From Carya illinoinensis (Eukaryota > Streptophyta > Magnoliopsida > Fagales > Juglandaceae): a stretch of 64,000 bases of DNA. The position numbers and the translations under genes were made by a program. Below the pieces are notes generated by a model, which did no database searches, was not told where the DNA came from, and saw nothing but the letters and a program-made list of their open reading frames with translations. This document shows, piece after piece, positions 1-11,733 of this stretch. The stretch spans positions 35,080,864 to 35,144,863 of the forward strand of contig NC_056762.1 of assembly GCF_018687715.1 (NCBI RefSeq), in the 5' to 3' direction. Positions within the stretch are counted from its first letter, which is position 1. Each line of letters starts with the position of its first letter.

Positions 1-1593
1 TTAAAAGAATAAAAAATTAATATATTAATTATAATAATTTCCTTAACCATTAAATAAAAAAAAATTAATATATGAACCATCAAAATGAAGTGACAAAATG
101 AGAGTACAAGCTATCATTTTTCTTTAATTGTTTATATTATATTTTTAATTACGAAGAAATTTTTTGCATCAATAGCATTCATCCTAAAATGAGTACGTCC
201 ATGTGTTTGCCCTACAGACAGACTAATATTCCTAGCCTGCTATTGATCAATTTATTCCAAAAATCCAGCTTCCTATTCATGCATATTCTTTTCTAATATC
301 TTCATCCCGATTCCCATATCATATTATATAGAGTTGACATGAACATGAAAATGAAAAGTCTATGCGCAAGCGAAAGGGGTTACGTATTAGTTGTCAGTTG
401 AACAGCAGATCATAGCTGAGTTCTGAAAAAAGAAATCAATATCCGCGAGAAGAAAAACCGAGGCAAAGACAATATACCTCGACTAAATTGAAGACCCAAA
501 AAAAAAAAAAAAAACAGGTTTTCCACGTTACTTTGATAATTAATTATTGACTGGACGACTTTTTTTAATTATATATAGGCGTAAATCAAGGCATGAGATT
601 CATATAATATACGGGCATGGTACAGGCTGGGCCCTACACAGTGAGTCGATCAGTGAGCCAATCAAGGAGGAATATGGTGGGGATAAGGGGAGGGCTTGGC
701 GCTGTTTACTTTTCTCCCTTGATGGATAATAGATCGATCACGACTTTAATTTTTAGTTTCGATTCTGCATATATGCACCCAGGTTGTAACCATGAATTAT
801 CTCTACTGCTAATAATTCGTTTTCCATGCATGTTATCTTTCCATTATTTGCATTGTCAATTATGATCGAGCTGGTGCCCAATAATTGCTAAAATCCACTA
901 CCTACACTCACTGTTTGCATGATTTTGGTTCATAAATTCATCTCATGATCTGATATATGGGATTGTTTTGAAATGCTTATGCAATTGCATGCTCGAACAG
1001 CAATAAATTATTAATAAGATTCACATGATGTGTCTATTTAGTAATTAAGATCATTCACATGAGCGACATTTGTCTAATTAAACATCTCTTTTTGTTAGCA
1101 TATATATAATAACTTGCATGCATGCTAGTCATATTCAAATTTCGAACAAAACTCGAACCTATTGACTTTGCAGCAAGCTGTAAATGAAATATTCAAAATA
1201 ACATGCTTGTCCGTTGCCCCACGACATGCATGACGCAAACAAAAGTGCACGTCCTTTTGCTGAACTTGGTTTCAACTATCCATCTTAATACTGGCAATAA
1301 TTAATCAAGTTATGTGTCTTTTTCTTTTTGTCGAAGCTGCCATTACCCTTATAATAAGCTCTTATTATTTAGAGAAGATGGTTTCCCTGAGAACTTTTAC
1401 TGTAACATGATTAGAACTTGCAGAGTCAATATCCAACCTGTCACTTCCATCGATCTTTGCCCATTACCTAAAAAGAATGTGGTAATTAGCTAGCTCATTG
1501 ATGTTTCATGCATGTTGGTTGTCTAGCTAACTGATGTTGGCTAAAAACAAATGCACGTATTGATATTACCCCACCATGAAGATCTAAGCTGAC
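1..1593. other. AT-rich intergenic DNA, no gene seen
   Basis: I see no supportable gene here. The only open frames are short (60-80 codons), overlap each other and lack domains or splice context. The stretch ends at the target site of the first copia element. Confidence 0.6.
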
Positions 1594-1781
1594 AAAAGTG
1601 TAAGAGTTTTATTTAAACTCTATGTCCCACACACCAATCTTAATAGAATTTGAAATAGCTCAAGTCTATCAGATTCAAGATGGGTGATAACGGGATAAGA
1701 GAAATCCTAAGAGATAAGATTAAAACTCTATCTCTAGTTATAGTCAGATACAAACTCTTAGATTTCTTGATGGTCAGAAAT

Positions 1782-1790
1782 CTATAAATA
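1782..1790 (+). promoter_or_regulatory. TATA box of element 1 LTR promoter
   Basis: The sequence ctataaata fits a plant TATA box and predicts transcription starting about 30 bp downstream, near 1815. No ATG lies between that point and 1918. Confidence 0.7.
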
Positions 1791-1917
1791 GCACTGAGGG
1801 ATTAAAGGGTTCTCACCTACAACATTAGAGTGCCTTTTGCCATCGTGAGACACTTGTGAGGCGAAGTTGCTAGGGTGATCCTTCTCTCATAGCCAGATTT
1901 AATTCTTCATCAAACTG

Positions 1918-1929
1918 ATGGAGAAAGGT
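1918..1929 (+). other. Candidate gag start codon and splice donor inside the LTR
   Basis: The first ATG after the inferred transcription start is at 1918. Two further sense codons and one base follow, and then a gtacgc donor at 1928. Joined to the acceptor ending at 3877 (ttgcag), the reading phase continues exactly into the gag-pol frame, which has no in-frame ATG of its own upstream of its conserved start region. This is an inference from phase and consensus; no transcript evidence is available here. Confidence 0.5.
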
Positions 1930-2016
1930 ACGCATTTATTTATTACTGTTTATTATTGTGGATCATATGAAATCGAAGATCCATTTATTAATGTTCATGT
2001 TAAAATATTTAACATG

Positions 2017-2028
2017 TGGTATCAGAGA
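2017..2028 (+). promoter_or_regulatory. Primer-binding site of element 1
   Basis: The sequence tggtatcagaga, two bases after the 5' LTR, matches eleven of twelve bases of the usual initiator tRNA-Met primer-binding site of plant copia elements. Confidence 0.85.
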
Positions 2029-2636
2029 CAGGTTATAGATATTTTATGATCTCAATAAAATATGCAGTAAATATATGCTTTCGTATACTGTGTTTTTACT
2101 GTGTTACGAAAGACTAAAAACTTTTGGTTTTACGATCTGAGAGTTTTTTTTTTATGCATTTCGGTGTTCTTATTTCTGCTTTTGCCGTGTTGTGCCTGTG
2201 CTGAGAAAGAGAAAAACTCTCATAGTTGTTCACGATTCCAACTCCTTGATTGGGTTTTATTTTACTTTCCTGCGTATTGTTTAACATTATTGTGAATTGA
2301 GAAACCATGAGTCGCCGAGGCTGCGTTGTATGGAAGTTTAGAGGTTCTGTGTTGGAGAAAAGAGCCTTGTAACAGTGAGCTGTAGGGGCAGCTGCTGGGT
2401 GTGAGGCAGATCACCGTGTATGGTGGCCGGTGGTTCCACATTCAACGGTGTAAAGGAGGTCGCTGGGCGGCACAGTGGGGCTGAAAATTCCCGAATGGGT
2501 GCCGCCCCTACCTGTTCAAGCTTCCCATCGGCTGAAGGGATGTCAGCGTCTCGAGGAGGCTGAGAACCTCCTCGTCGGAGTTTCTGTAACGGCGGCAGAG
2601 GGCTCTAAAGCCCACTGCCGCGGCAGTTCCCTAAAA

Positions 2637-2640
<4 letters not shown>

Positions 2641-2676
<36 letters not shown>
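2641..2676. repeat. (TA)n microsatellite in the element 1 leader
   Basis: This is an uninterrupted TA dinucleotide run of about 18 units in the untranslated leader, between a GC-richer segment and a segment of repeated gggcc/ggccc blocks. Confidence 0.9.
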
Positions 2677-2679
<3 letters not shown>

Positions 2680-3574
2680 GAACAACATGACCTGGAGGTT
2701 GAAGGTAGGGGGTGGACGGAAAAACCTTGCCGGCCTCTCCTCATCAGCGACGCCTGTACTTGAGCTGGAAGTTGCTGCTGAGGCTTGATGAGCGGCGGCT
2801 GGAGGTTGAAGAAAAGGAAACTAGGGTTTCCTTTCCTTTCAGCTCATAAGGAAGGGCTTATGGGCCGGGTCGTGGGCTCTGGCCCAGTTTAAGATAAAAA
2901 AAAAAAAAGGGCTGTTGGGCCGGGCTGTGAGCGCTGGCCCAGTAAGAAAGAAAGAGCAAAACAAATGGGTTAAGTGGGCTACGGCCCAGCTCAATAAAAG
3001 AACCAAAAAAAAAAAAAAAAAAAAGAAGAGAGAATGGGATCGGGCCTGAACACTAGGCCCGGCCCAGGTCAACTCTTTCAATTGACCATAAACCGGGTCC
3101 CAGACCGATTTGCTGAACCGGTCCGGTTCAGACCCGGACCGGTCAGATTAAAATATTTGTATTTATTAATAAATAAATAAATAAAATAAAAAAAAAAAAT
3201 TCCGCATTTTATTTATTTATTTATACATGTTATTATTGTTATTTACATGTATGAAAAGTTTGATTAAATGTTATATGCATGTTATTATTGTTACATACAT
3301 GCATTAAATTTTATTAAATGTTATTTGCATGATATTATTGTTAAATACATGTATTACATTTTATTAAATGTCATGTGCATGTTATTATTACATACATAAA
3401 AATACATGTATGAATTGACTCTTATTATCATGTTATATATTTAATTATTTATCCAATGTGGACAAATGATTTTCATTAAAATTACAGAAAAACTTGGTTG
3501 CCCAAAGGTACAAGATTTTCTTCAATTTTGGTGCACAATCATTAAATTCCATAGTAAGGTGGATATGATAGAGT

Positions 3575-3812
3575 GAACAATTTTGTGTGTCAAGATCTAC
3601 TCCCAAAGGAGGGTTTTGATGACACTACTAGTTCATCCATCAAAATAAAGGTTGGAGGGAACAATTGTATGTCAGAGTTTACTCCCAAAGGAGAATTCTG
3701 ATGATACGCTTAGTTCATCCACAGAATTTAATATTGGTGAGAACACTTTGTGTATTAAGATCTACTCCCAAAGGAGGGTTTTAATGACACTACTAGTTCA
3801 TCCATAATTATT
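3575..3812 (+). repeat. Three leader repeats with a short stem-loop, element 1
   Basis: Three degenerate units of about 75-85 bp each contain tactcccaaaggag and, about 30 bp later, tagttcatcca. The core ctcccaaaggag is an inverted repeat (ctcc and ggag around caaa) that could form a hairpin in RNA. The units lie just before the gag splice acceptor, in the part of a retroelement leader where packaging or dimerisation signals often sit. A function is inferred only. Confidence 0.75.
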
Positions 3813-3877
3813 TAAATTCTGATTATTGTTTATAAGTGTCTAACTCAAAGCATTATGTGACGAATATTTTCTTGCAG

Positions 3878-6800
3878 TAAATGTACCGACTTCATTACAT
3901 TCACAAACTTCATCAGTTCCTGTTTTGAATGGCTCTAATTTTTCTGAGTGGGTTGAGCGAGTCAGATTCACCTTAGGGGTCCTTGACCTGGACTCATCCC
4001 TTACAAGTCCAAAACCACCACCCATCACTGAAGAGAGTAACAGGGATGAGAAAGAGTCATTTAAACAGTGGGAGAGATCAAACAGGCTGAGTCTAATGTT
4101 CATGAAAATGACCATATCTGAAAATATTAAAAATTCACTCCCTAGTGTTGAGGATGCCCAAAGTTTTTTGAAAAATACTGAGGAGAGATTTAAGTCTGCA
4201 GATAAGTCTTTAGCAGGAACACTGATGGCTAGACTTACCACCATGAAATATGATGGAGCCAAAGGAATGCAAGAGCATATCCTTGAAATGACAAATCTTG
4301 CTGCTAGATTACAAACCCTGGGAATGAAGGTAGAGGAGTCCTTTATTGTTCAGTTTATTCTGAACTCATTGCCACCTCAGTATGGTCCATTCCAGATGCA
4401 TTATAATTCTATTAAAGATAAATGGAATGTGAATGAGCTGGCAAGTATGGTAGTTCAGGAGGAAGTAAGACTGAAACAACAAGGGCATTACTCTGCTAAT
4501 TTTGTGACCAAAGAAGCTGGAAAGAAAAAGCACCATTATAGTAAAAAGAAACGAATTGGACCACCAAGAGGAAAGGACCCTGGAAATGTTAACCAGGTTC
4601 AACATCGTAGTACCAAATGCTACTGGTGTGGGAAAAATGGACACATGAAATCTGAGTGTCAGAAACGTAAGGCTTGGTTTGAAAAGAAGGGTAAGCCTCT
4701 TGCCCTTGTATGTTTTGAATCAAACCTTGTAAATGTTCCTACTAATTCTTGGTGGCTAGATTCAGGTGCTAATGTTCATGTTTCTATAACCATGCAGGGA
4801 TACCTTACAAGCCAAACACCAAGCCCCAGTGAGCGATTCATTTTTATGGGAAATGAGAATAAGGCTGAAGTTTTGGCCATAGGGACTTTTCGTTTAGTGT
4901 TGAGTACTGGTCATTGTTTAGACCTTCATAACACAGTTTTTGTGCCTTCTGTGAGGCGTAATTTAATTTCCCTTTCTAGACTGGACTCTGATGGTTATTC
5001 CTTTTCATTTCACAACGGTAGTTTCAATTTGTTCAGAGACTCTTTATCTATTGGTTCTGGGTTTCTTTCCGATGGTCTTTATCGACTTTGTCTCGATAAT
5101 ACATTTATTCATAATACCTATACCCATAACCATGAAATGTGTATTGGAACTAAAAGAAACATGATGAATGAACATTCTTATGACTTGTGGCATAAGAGAT
5201 TGGGGCACATCTCCAAAGAAAGGTTAGAGAGATTAGTAAAAGAAGAGATACTTCCGCATTTAGATTTTACTAATCTTGAAGTATGTGTGGATTGCATTAA
5301 AGGAAAGCAAACCAAACATACTAAGAAAGGTGCCACAAGAAGTAAAGAGCTTCTTGAAATAATTCACACAGATATATGTGGACCATTCTCCACTGAATGT
5401 TTTGGTGGAGAAAAGTATTTTATCACCTTTATAGATGATTTTTCACGGTTTGGATATATCTATCTGCTACATGAGAAATCTCAAGCTGTTTCAGTACTTG
5501 AGGTATTTCTCATGGAGGTGGAAAGGCAGTTAGATAGAAAGGTGAAAATCATCAGGTCGGATCGAGGTGGAGAATACTATGGAAAGTATGACGAATCGGG
5601 TCGTAACCCTGGCCCATTCGCCAAACTTCTAGAACAACGTGGCATTGTTGCACAGTACACGATGCCAGGGACGCCACAGCAGAACGGTGTTGCTGAAAGG
5701 CGTAATCGGACTTTATTGGATATGGTCAGAAGTATGGTAAGTAATTCTACCTTACCCAAATCATTGTGGGGTGAAGCCATTAAGACGGCAACTTATATCT
5801 TAAACCGGGTTCCTAGTAAGTCAGTTCCAAAAACTCCTTTCGAGCTATGGACTGGTAGGAAACCAAGTTTAAGACACATGCATGTTTGGGGTTGCCCAGC
5901 AGAAGCGAGACTTTACAACCCACATGAAAAGAAATTGGATCCTAGAACAGTAAGTGGGTACTTTATTGGCTACCCAGAGAGATCCAAAGGGTATAGGTTT
6001 TACTGTCCTAATCACAGTCCGAGAATAGTGGAAACAGGAAATGCCAAATTCATTGAACTTGGCGAAATCAGTGGAAAAATAGAACCTAGAGATGTGATCA
6101 TTGAGGAAGTACGAGTAGATGTCCCCATACCTACATCCTCAGAAAAGATAATGGTTCCTCTAATAGATCATCACAATGATACATTGGAACAAGAAAATGA
6201 TCACCCATCTCAGAATGATAATATCACTGATGAACCAAGTTCGGAGTTACCAGAACAGATAGTCTTACGCAGATCTCAGAGAGATCGGAGACCTGCTATT
6301 TCAGCAGACTATGTGGTATATCTCCAAGAATCTGAATTTGACATTGGGACAAGTGAAGATCCACTAACGTTTTCACAAGCTATAGAGAGATGTGATTCTA
6401 GTAAATGGATTGATGCCATGAAAGAAGAGTTGAAATCCATGGATCAAAATCAAGTTTGGGATCTCGTTGAGTTGCCTAAAGGATGTAAAAGAGTCGGGTG
6501 TAAATGGGTCTTTAAGACCAAACGCGACTCTAAAGGCAACGTCGAACGACATAAGGCCAGACTTGTTGCTAAGGGTTTCACCCAAAAAGAAGGCATTGAT
6601 TACAAAGAGACCTTTTCTCCAGTATCTAAAAAGGACTCTTTCAGAATCATTATGGCATTGGTGGCTCATTTTGATTTAGAGTTACACCAGATGGATGTGA
6701 AAACAGCTTTTCTAAATGGAAGTTTGGATGAAGTGGTCTACATGGAGCAGCCAGAGGGCTACTCAGAAAAGGGCAAAGATCACCTAGTATGTAAGCTTAA

Positions 6801-7923
6801 GAAATCAATATACGGGCTTAAACAAGCTTCCCGACAATGGTACTTAAAGTTCAATGATACCATTACTGCCTTTGGATTTAAAGAAAACATCGTTGATCGA
6901 TGTATATACCTAAAGGTCAGTGGGAGCAAGTTTATATTTTTGATCCTGTATGTTGATGATATCTTGTTAGCTAGTAGTGATCTTGGCTTACTTTATGAAA
7001 CAAAGGGTTTTCTATCCAAGAACTTTGAAATGAAAGATATGGGTGAGGCATCCTTTGTGATCGGAATTGAAATCCTCCGGGATCGAAAACAAGGACTGTT
7101 GGGTTTGTCTCAGAAAAATTATATAGAAAGAGTTCTTGAGAGATTTGGCATGAAAAGTTGCTCATCACTTGATACTCCGATATCAAAAGGTGATAAGTTT
7201 AGCCTATCACAATGTCCTAAAACTGAGTGGGAGCGTAAAGAGATGGCAAAAATTCCCTATGCTTCAGTTGTGGGGAGCTTGATATATGCACAGATTTGCA
7301 CGAGGCCAGACATTAGTTTTGCAGTTGGCATGCTTGGGCGTTACCAGAGTAACCCAGGGATGTCTCATTGGAAAGCAGCAAAGAGGGTATTACGTTATCT
7401 GCAAGGAACTAAGGATTACCAGCTTACCTTTAGGAGAACTGACAACTTAGAGGTAACTGGATACTCAGACTCTGATTTTGCCGGTTGTTCTGATAGTAGG
7501 AAATCTACTTCTGGATATGTTTTCCTACTACCCGGTGGAGCGATCTCATGGAAAAGTATGAAGCAAACTATCACTGCTTCATCAACAATGGAGGCTGAGT
7601 TTGTGGCATGCTTTGAGGCCACAGTGCATGGTTTATGGCTGAGGAACTTTATCTCAGGGCTTGGAGTTGTTGACTCTATAGAAAGGCCGCTGAGAATTTA
7701 TTGTGATAATTCCTCTGCAATTTTCTTCTCCAAAAATGATAGGTATTCTAAAGGTGCTAAACACATGGAGCTCAAATACCTAAGTGTCAAGGAGGAAGTA
7801 CAGAAACAGACAGTGTCCGTAGAACATATTAGTACTACGCTTATGATAGCAGACCCATTAACAAAGGGTCTAGTAGCGAAGCAGTTTAAAGAGCATGTTG
7901 ACAGAATGGGTCTTATGATGTAA
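3878..7923 (+). CDS. gag-pol: Gag-pol polyprotein of copia element 1
   Basis: One uninterrupted frame of about 1,350 codons encodes the proteins needed for transposition. Counting from codon 3925, I see a copia-type gag region, a CCHC zinc knuckle near residue 232, the protease motif DSGA near 279 and the integrase zinc-binding region with HKRLGH. The integrase core follows, with its first Asp in HTDICGPF near 481. The reverse transcriptase has YVDD near 1008 and the RNase H region starts at YSDSDFAG near 1178. The frame is open upstream only to 3844 and has no ATG before an internal Met at 4096, deep inside gag. Translation therefore probably begins elsewhere, most simply at 1918 through splicing to 3878. 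No stop or frameshift interrupts the frame, so the copy may be competent. Confidence 0.9.
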
Positions 7924-8348
7924 ACATGTTATTAAGCTCATAGATGTTCTATTTTATTCTGGACACTTAATGATATCTATTATGGTTGTTCTCTTTCTGT
8001 TTTCTTGTCTTTCCATTTCTTTGTACATTGAATAGCTTGGAAGAATGATGACAAGATAATGTCTGCAACAGACATGAATTGGAACCCAAGGCATTACGGT
8101 ATTAGCCTTAATTATCCCGATTAAAGATCATGTAAAATTGGTTGCTGGTGTTGTGGTACATGGAAGGGAATTTGTTGATTATATAACAAAGGACCGCCAT
8201 GACTCGCATCAGTAGTTAATTTAACATTGATATTACAGAACTCATGTAACGTACTTTGAGCTATGAAAGTTCCAGGAAATGAATTTGCGCAGTATGGTTA
8301 ATTTCCTGTAATAAAGCCATGAACGGAAAATATTATTTTATGGGCATA

Positions 8349-8364
8349 TGGGCCAAGTGGGAGA
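8349..8364 (+). promoter_or_regulatory. Polypurine-rich tract of element 1
   Basis: A purine-rich segment ending gtgggaga lies one or two bases before the 3' LTR. This is the expected place for the plus-strand primer. Confidence 0.7.
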
Positions 8365-8365
8365 A

Positions 8366-8781
8366 TGTAAGAGTTTTATTTAAACTTTATGTCCCACACA
8401 CCCATCTTAATAGAATTTGAAATAGCTCAAGTCTATCAGATTCAAGATGAGTGATAACGGGATAAGAGAAATCCTAAGAGATAAGATTAAAACTCTATCT
8501 CTAGTTATAGTCAGATACAAACTCTTAGATTTCTTGATGGTCAGAAATCTATAAATAGCACTGAGGGATTAAAGGGTTCTCACCTACAACATTAGAGTGC
8601 CTTTTGCCATCGTGAGACACTTGTGAGGCGAAGTTGCTAGGGTGATCCTTCTCTCATAGCCAGATTTAATTCTTCATCAAACTGATGGAGAAAGGTACGC
8701 ATTTATTTATTACTGTTTATTATTGTGGATCATATGAAATCGAAGATCCATTTATTAATGTTCATGTTAAAATATTTAACA
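8366..8781 (+). repeat. 3' LTR of copia element 1
   Basis: The 416-bp copy is nearly identical to 1599-2014 and is followed directly by the aaaag target-site duplication. It retains the ATG-plus-donor arrangement at 8685. Confidence 0.95.
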
Positions 8782-9407
8782 AAAAGATCATATCTTTTCA
8801 GCCGCTCACCTTTTCATGCATCCATAATATGTCAGAATATGTAGAGATCATATTAATGCATCTATATATACCACCAAAAGAGACAACCATACTAAAGAAA
8901 CCACAATATATATATTGTGGTGACTAATTGCTTAACGTACACATTGATCGAACTTTTTCAAGTCAAAGGTAGGTTTGGTCACTTTGGTGCATGCATGTCT
9001 GATCTTTGAATTTGTGTTGGAAGGAATGATAAATTTAGGTAAATTTTTTAGTTTTTTTTTAAATCTCTCAATATTTTATACCTGCAGACAGAAAAGAAAG
9101 AAGGAACTTTCATTTCATCTACCACAGTACATGATATACGAAAAAGAAAGGTCGTGCTATATTATTGTTTTACGAATAAAGATCAGCCTTAAGAGCCCCA
9201 CAGTACATAGAGCCCCACAAAGAGCACATTGTCCCAGCTTTCCTTGTAATCTTTCCCTGCAGAGAGATTTCAGTGGCGCCTTTGGAGATTACAAATTAGA
9301 GGAAGATGAAAAATCATTTTAAATGAACTTAAGAAAAAAAAAAAAAAAAATGAAACTCAAAAGCCGACACCAGTATCCAAGCGTCTTAACTTCCCCCACT
9401 AACCGCT

Positions 9408-9644
9408 ATGGATTTCAGGGCCCCAACCGTTTTTGTGATTATTTGCAACTTGGCCATCGATCATGTGATGCAGGCATGCAATATTGCAATCCTGCCGGTT
9501 CTTCTGATCTCGTTCTTTGTATTTATGCTACAGGATGATCTAGTTGAACATGAAAGACATCAAAATTATCACGTGAAACTAACTGAAACTCAACGATTAT
9601 GGTTAATAGGTATTAGGGTCTTAATTAAAAAAGGTTTAGAGTAA
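9408..9644 (+). CDS. Hypothetical small hydrophobic protein (78 codons)
   Basis: The frame starts at an ATG and encodes a hydrophobic stretch over roughly residues 7-42, with few charged residues, followed by a charged tail. I recognise no family. No neighbour, codon signal or promoter supports expression, so it may be a chance frame; it is listed only because the membrane-like segment is long and continuous. Confidence 0.15.
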   Translation: MDFRAPTVFVIICNLAIDHVMQACNIAILPVLLISFFVFMLQDDLVEHERHQNYHVKLTETQRLWLIGIRVLIKKGLE

Positions 9645-10132
9645 TTAAAAAACATGGAATTTAAGTACGTACGTAAGTATTACAGAATGCAGACACAAGT
9701 TCCAGCTTTCATTTTACCTGCTTATAAGTATGAATTACTGTTGGTAATCCGTAATTAATATATAAATTAAGAGAAAAAAATGATAAGCTTTTATAATTTT
9801 CTTGACATCTGAAGAGAGAGTAAAGTACATATTAATATCAATTTTTCATAAATTAAATTAATAATAATATAGCACCGAAAAGTTGGTCAAATTTTGTCGG
9901 CGGAGTTTGAAACTTTTAAGTGTAAATTTTAAAAAACAAAAAACAAAAAAACAAAAACGTGGTAGATTTTGCTCGAAGGCGAAACAAAGACGAGGATACG
10001 ATAAGAATATTCATGTTCGGAAATCACCGGCGTCGAAGCCTCCGCAACTTGAGTCGAAAAGTGGGGCCCCGAGGACAGTCTCTAATCGCAATCAACGGTG
10101 ATTCTTTGGCCGATAAATCCGGGGACATGGGA

Positions 10133-10283
10133 CACGTGTTGCTTTCTCGAGAGCTCATTAAATCTAGCACATGTGAGTGCACGTGCGCTCTGACAACATT
10201 GGCTGGGACCCGCCATGTGATGCTCTCCGACCCGGACATTTTCATCCGCCCAAGAAAAAGAGAGAGCCGCAAGACTGCACGTG
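10133..10283. promoter_or_regulatory. Cluster of three G-boxes (CACGTG)
   Basis: Perfect CACGTG palindromes occur at 10133-10138, 10180-10185 and 10278-10283 within a GC-richer island. The last two are both in the context gcacgtgc. G-boxes are bound by plant bZIP and bHLH factors in light, abscisic acid and clock responses. No gene with a 5' end here could be recognised on either strand. Confidence 0.5.
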
Positions 10284-11449
10284 CTGCGTCGTGGTGGTCC
10301 AATAGAAAATAAACGCGTGGTGGACCTGATGCTACGCCTCACATGCTCCTAACAACCGAGGCATTTTGGCCGTATTCTATATATTTTATTTTTTAAAAAC
10401 CAAATTAAATAAATTTTAAAAAATATATAAATATACTACAAGACTACAAATCACCTTAGAAAAAATAGATAATGTAGATAAATATAAGAGTTGGAAGGAA
10501 CGTAAGCGATTGTAAGATATAATGTATTTTGTCTTTTACAAACGAATAATTTGGGAATTAAAATTTTTTTGACATGACATGAGAATGGATCACTCAATTA
10601 TTTATTAATGAATGTAACATAATATAATATAAGGGTTCTGTTTGGATTCGATTCTTAATGAATTATTGAATCAGATGTCTTAGATGAAAAAAATATAATA
10701 AAAAAAAAATAATATTACGTATAGTTACTTTTACGTACTCTATTGATATAATTGATTAGATTTTTTTTTTTAATATACAACCAATCATATCCTTGAAGTG
10801 TATAAAAAAGTTCGTAAAAATAACTGCACGTAACATTTTTGATAAAAATACTAGACATTTTATTTAAAATGTTATCATTTAATATAAATAAAACATGTGG
10901 TATATTTAATGTTTGCACATTGTCCACATAAACGAAGAGGACGGCAAAGTTTATATCTTTAGCAAATTATTATTTTATAATAAACGGGGCCTTCTTTGAT
11001 TTTTTATTTTTTATTTTAATTGTTTACGTTTTTCTTATACTTGTAATATGTAGGAGGGAAAGTATTATTCTTTCAGTTCTCATCACCATGATAAAAATTA
11101 AATAATTAATATGGGCCGGTTGCGATATATAAGTGGCGAATATAAAGTTGGCATTCGAGGCCTAACCCAATGAAGCTCCAAACCAACATGAGAAGGTCAC
11201 ACAGATATTTATAATAATAAATTATATAATTACCATGTAATGGTTTAATATATATATAATTTATATAAAAAAATTAATTTTTTAATAATAAATTTCAATA
11301 ATTTTTAAAATAATTATTTAATATTCACGTATTTTATAGTTGTATGAAAAATTACTCAAAGCTACTAATGATGTTGTGATTTTTTATAGTTGTATGAAAA
11401 ATAATTGCATGGAGACGTAGCACTCCCCTTAAAGAAAAGGATAATACTT

Positions 11450-11652
11450 AGGCCACCGTTGGTGGCCCCCAGCGCGGGCCTTTTTTTTTTTTTTTAACTG
11501 TTTTTTTAATGATTAAGAAAATTTTATTTAATATTATTATAATTTTTTTATATATTTTTTAAATATTTAAAAGTATTAAAAAATGATTTGAAAAAAAAAA
11601 ACTAGGACCTAGTGGGGTCTCCAAGCGGGAGCCACCAGCAATGGTGGCTCTA
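11450..11652. mobile_element. MITE-like element with GC-rich inverted ends
   Basis: The left end carries gccaccgttggtggc. The reverse complement of the right end carries gccaccattgctggtggc, and an AT-rich core lies between. The ends are imperfect inverted repeats of about 30 bp. I could not settle the target-site duplication. A similar arrangement lies at 39340-39535. Confidence 0.5.
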
Positions 11653-11733
11653 GCATGACTATAAAGAAAATAGGTATTGTTTCTCAAAGACAAACAACGG
11701 CTAGATGGATGTTCTTAGAAGTAATTGATTTTA

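Larger units (their letters stand above)
1599..2014 (+). repeat. 5' LTR of copia element 1
   Basis: This 416-bp repeat matches 8366-8781 with about three mismatches. It begins tgtaagag and ends ttaaca. A TATA box lies near its middle, so U3 is roughly 1599-1815 and R-U5 the remainder. The R-U5 part contains an ATG followed at once by a consensus splice donor. Confidence 0.95.
1599..8781 (+). mobile_element. Complete Ty1/copia LTR retrotransposon (element 1)
   Basis: The element is 7,183 bp. Both LTRs are 416 bp, start with TG and end with CA, and the element is flanked by the 5-bp target-site duplication aaaag (1594-1598 and 8782-8786). A primer-binding site matching initiator tRNA-Met follows the 5' LTR and a purine-rich tract precedes the 3' LTR. 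By eye the LTRs differ at only three positions, so insertion is recent. The order protease, integrase, reverse transcriptase, RNase H marks it as Ty1/copia. I do not assign the lineage firmly; the integrase and reverse transcriptase wording resembles the Bianca/TAR/Tork side of the tree. The long leader (2015-3877) is unusual. Confidence 0.95.
8787..11449. other. Intergenic DNA with one GC-richer island
   Basis: Most of this stretch is AT-rich and holds no recognisable gene. An island at about 9950-10350 is GC-richer and carries three CACGTG palindromes. A short hydrophobic open frame lies at 9408-9644. Confidence 0.6.

Noticed and set aside
547..865. Overlapping short plus-strand frames near the left end
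   Set aside because: They overlap in different frames, lack recognisable domains and have no splice or promoter support.
3840..4262. 140-codon minus-strand frame opposite gag of element 1
   Set aside because: It is a shadow of the gag reading frame; no promoter or homologue was seen, unlike the Sirevirus antisense genes.
9959..10342. Frames of 85-117 codons on both strands in the GC-richer island
   Set aside because: Several overlapping frames on both strands, rich in Arg and Ser, are what GC-rich DNA yields by chance; no domain is visible.
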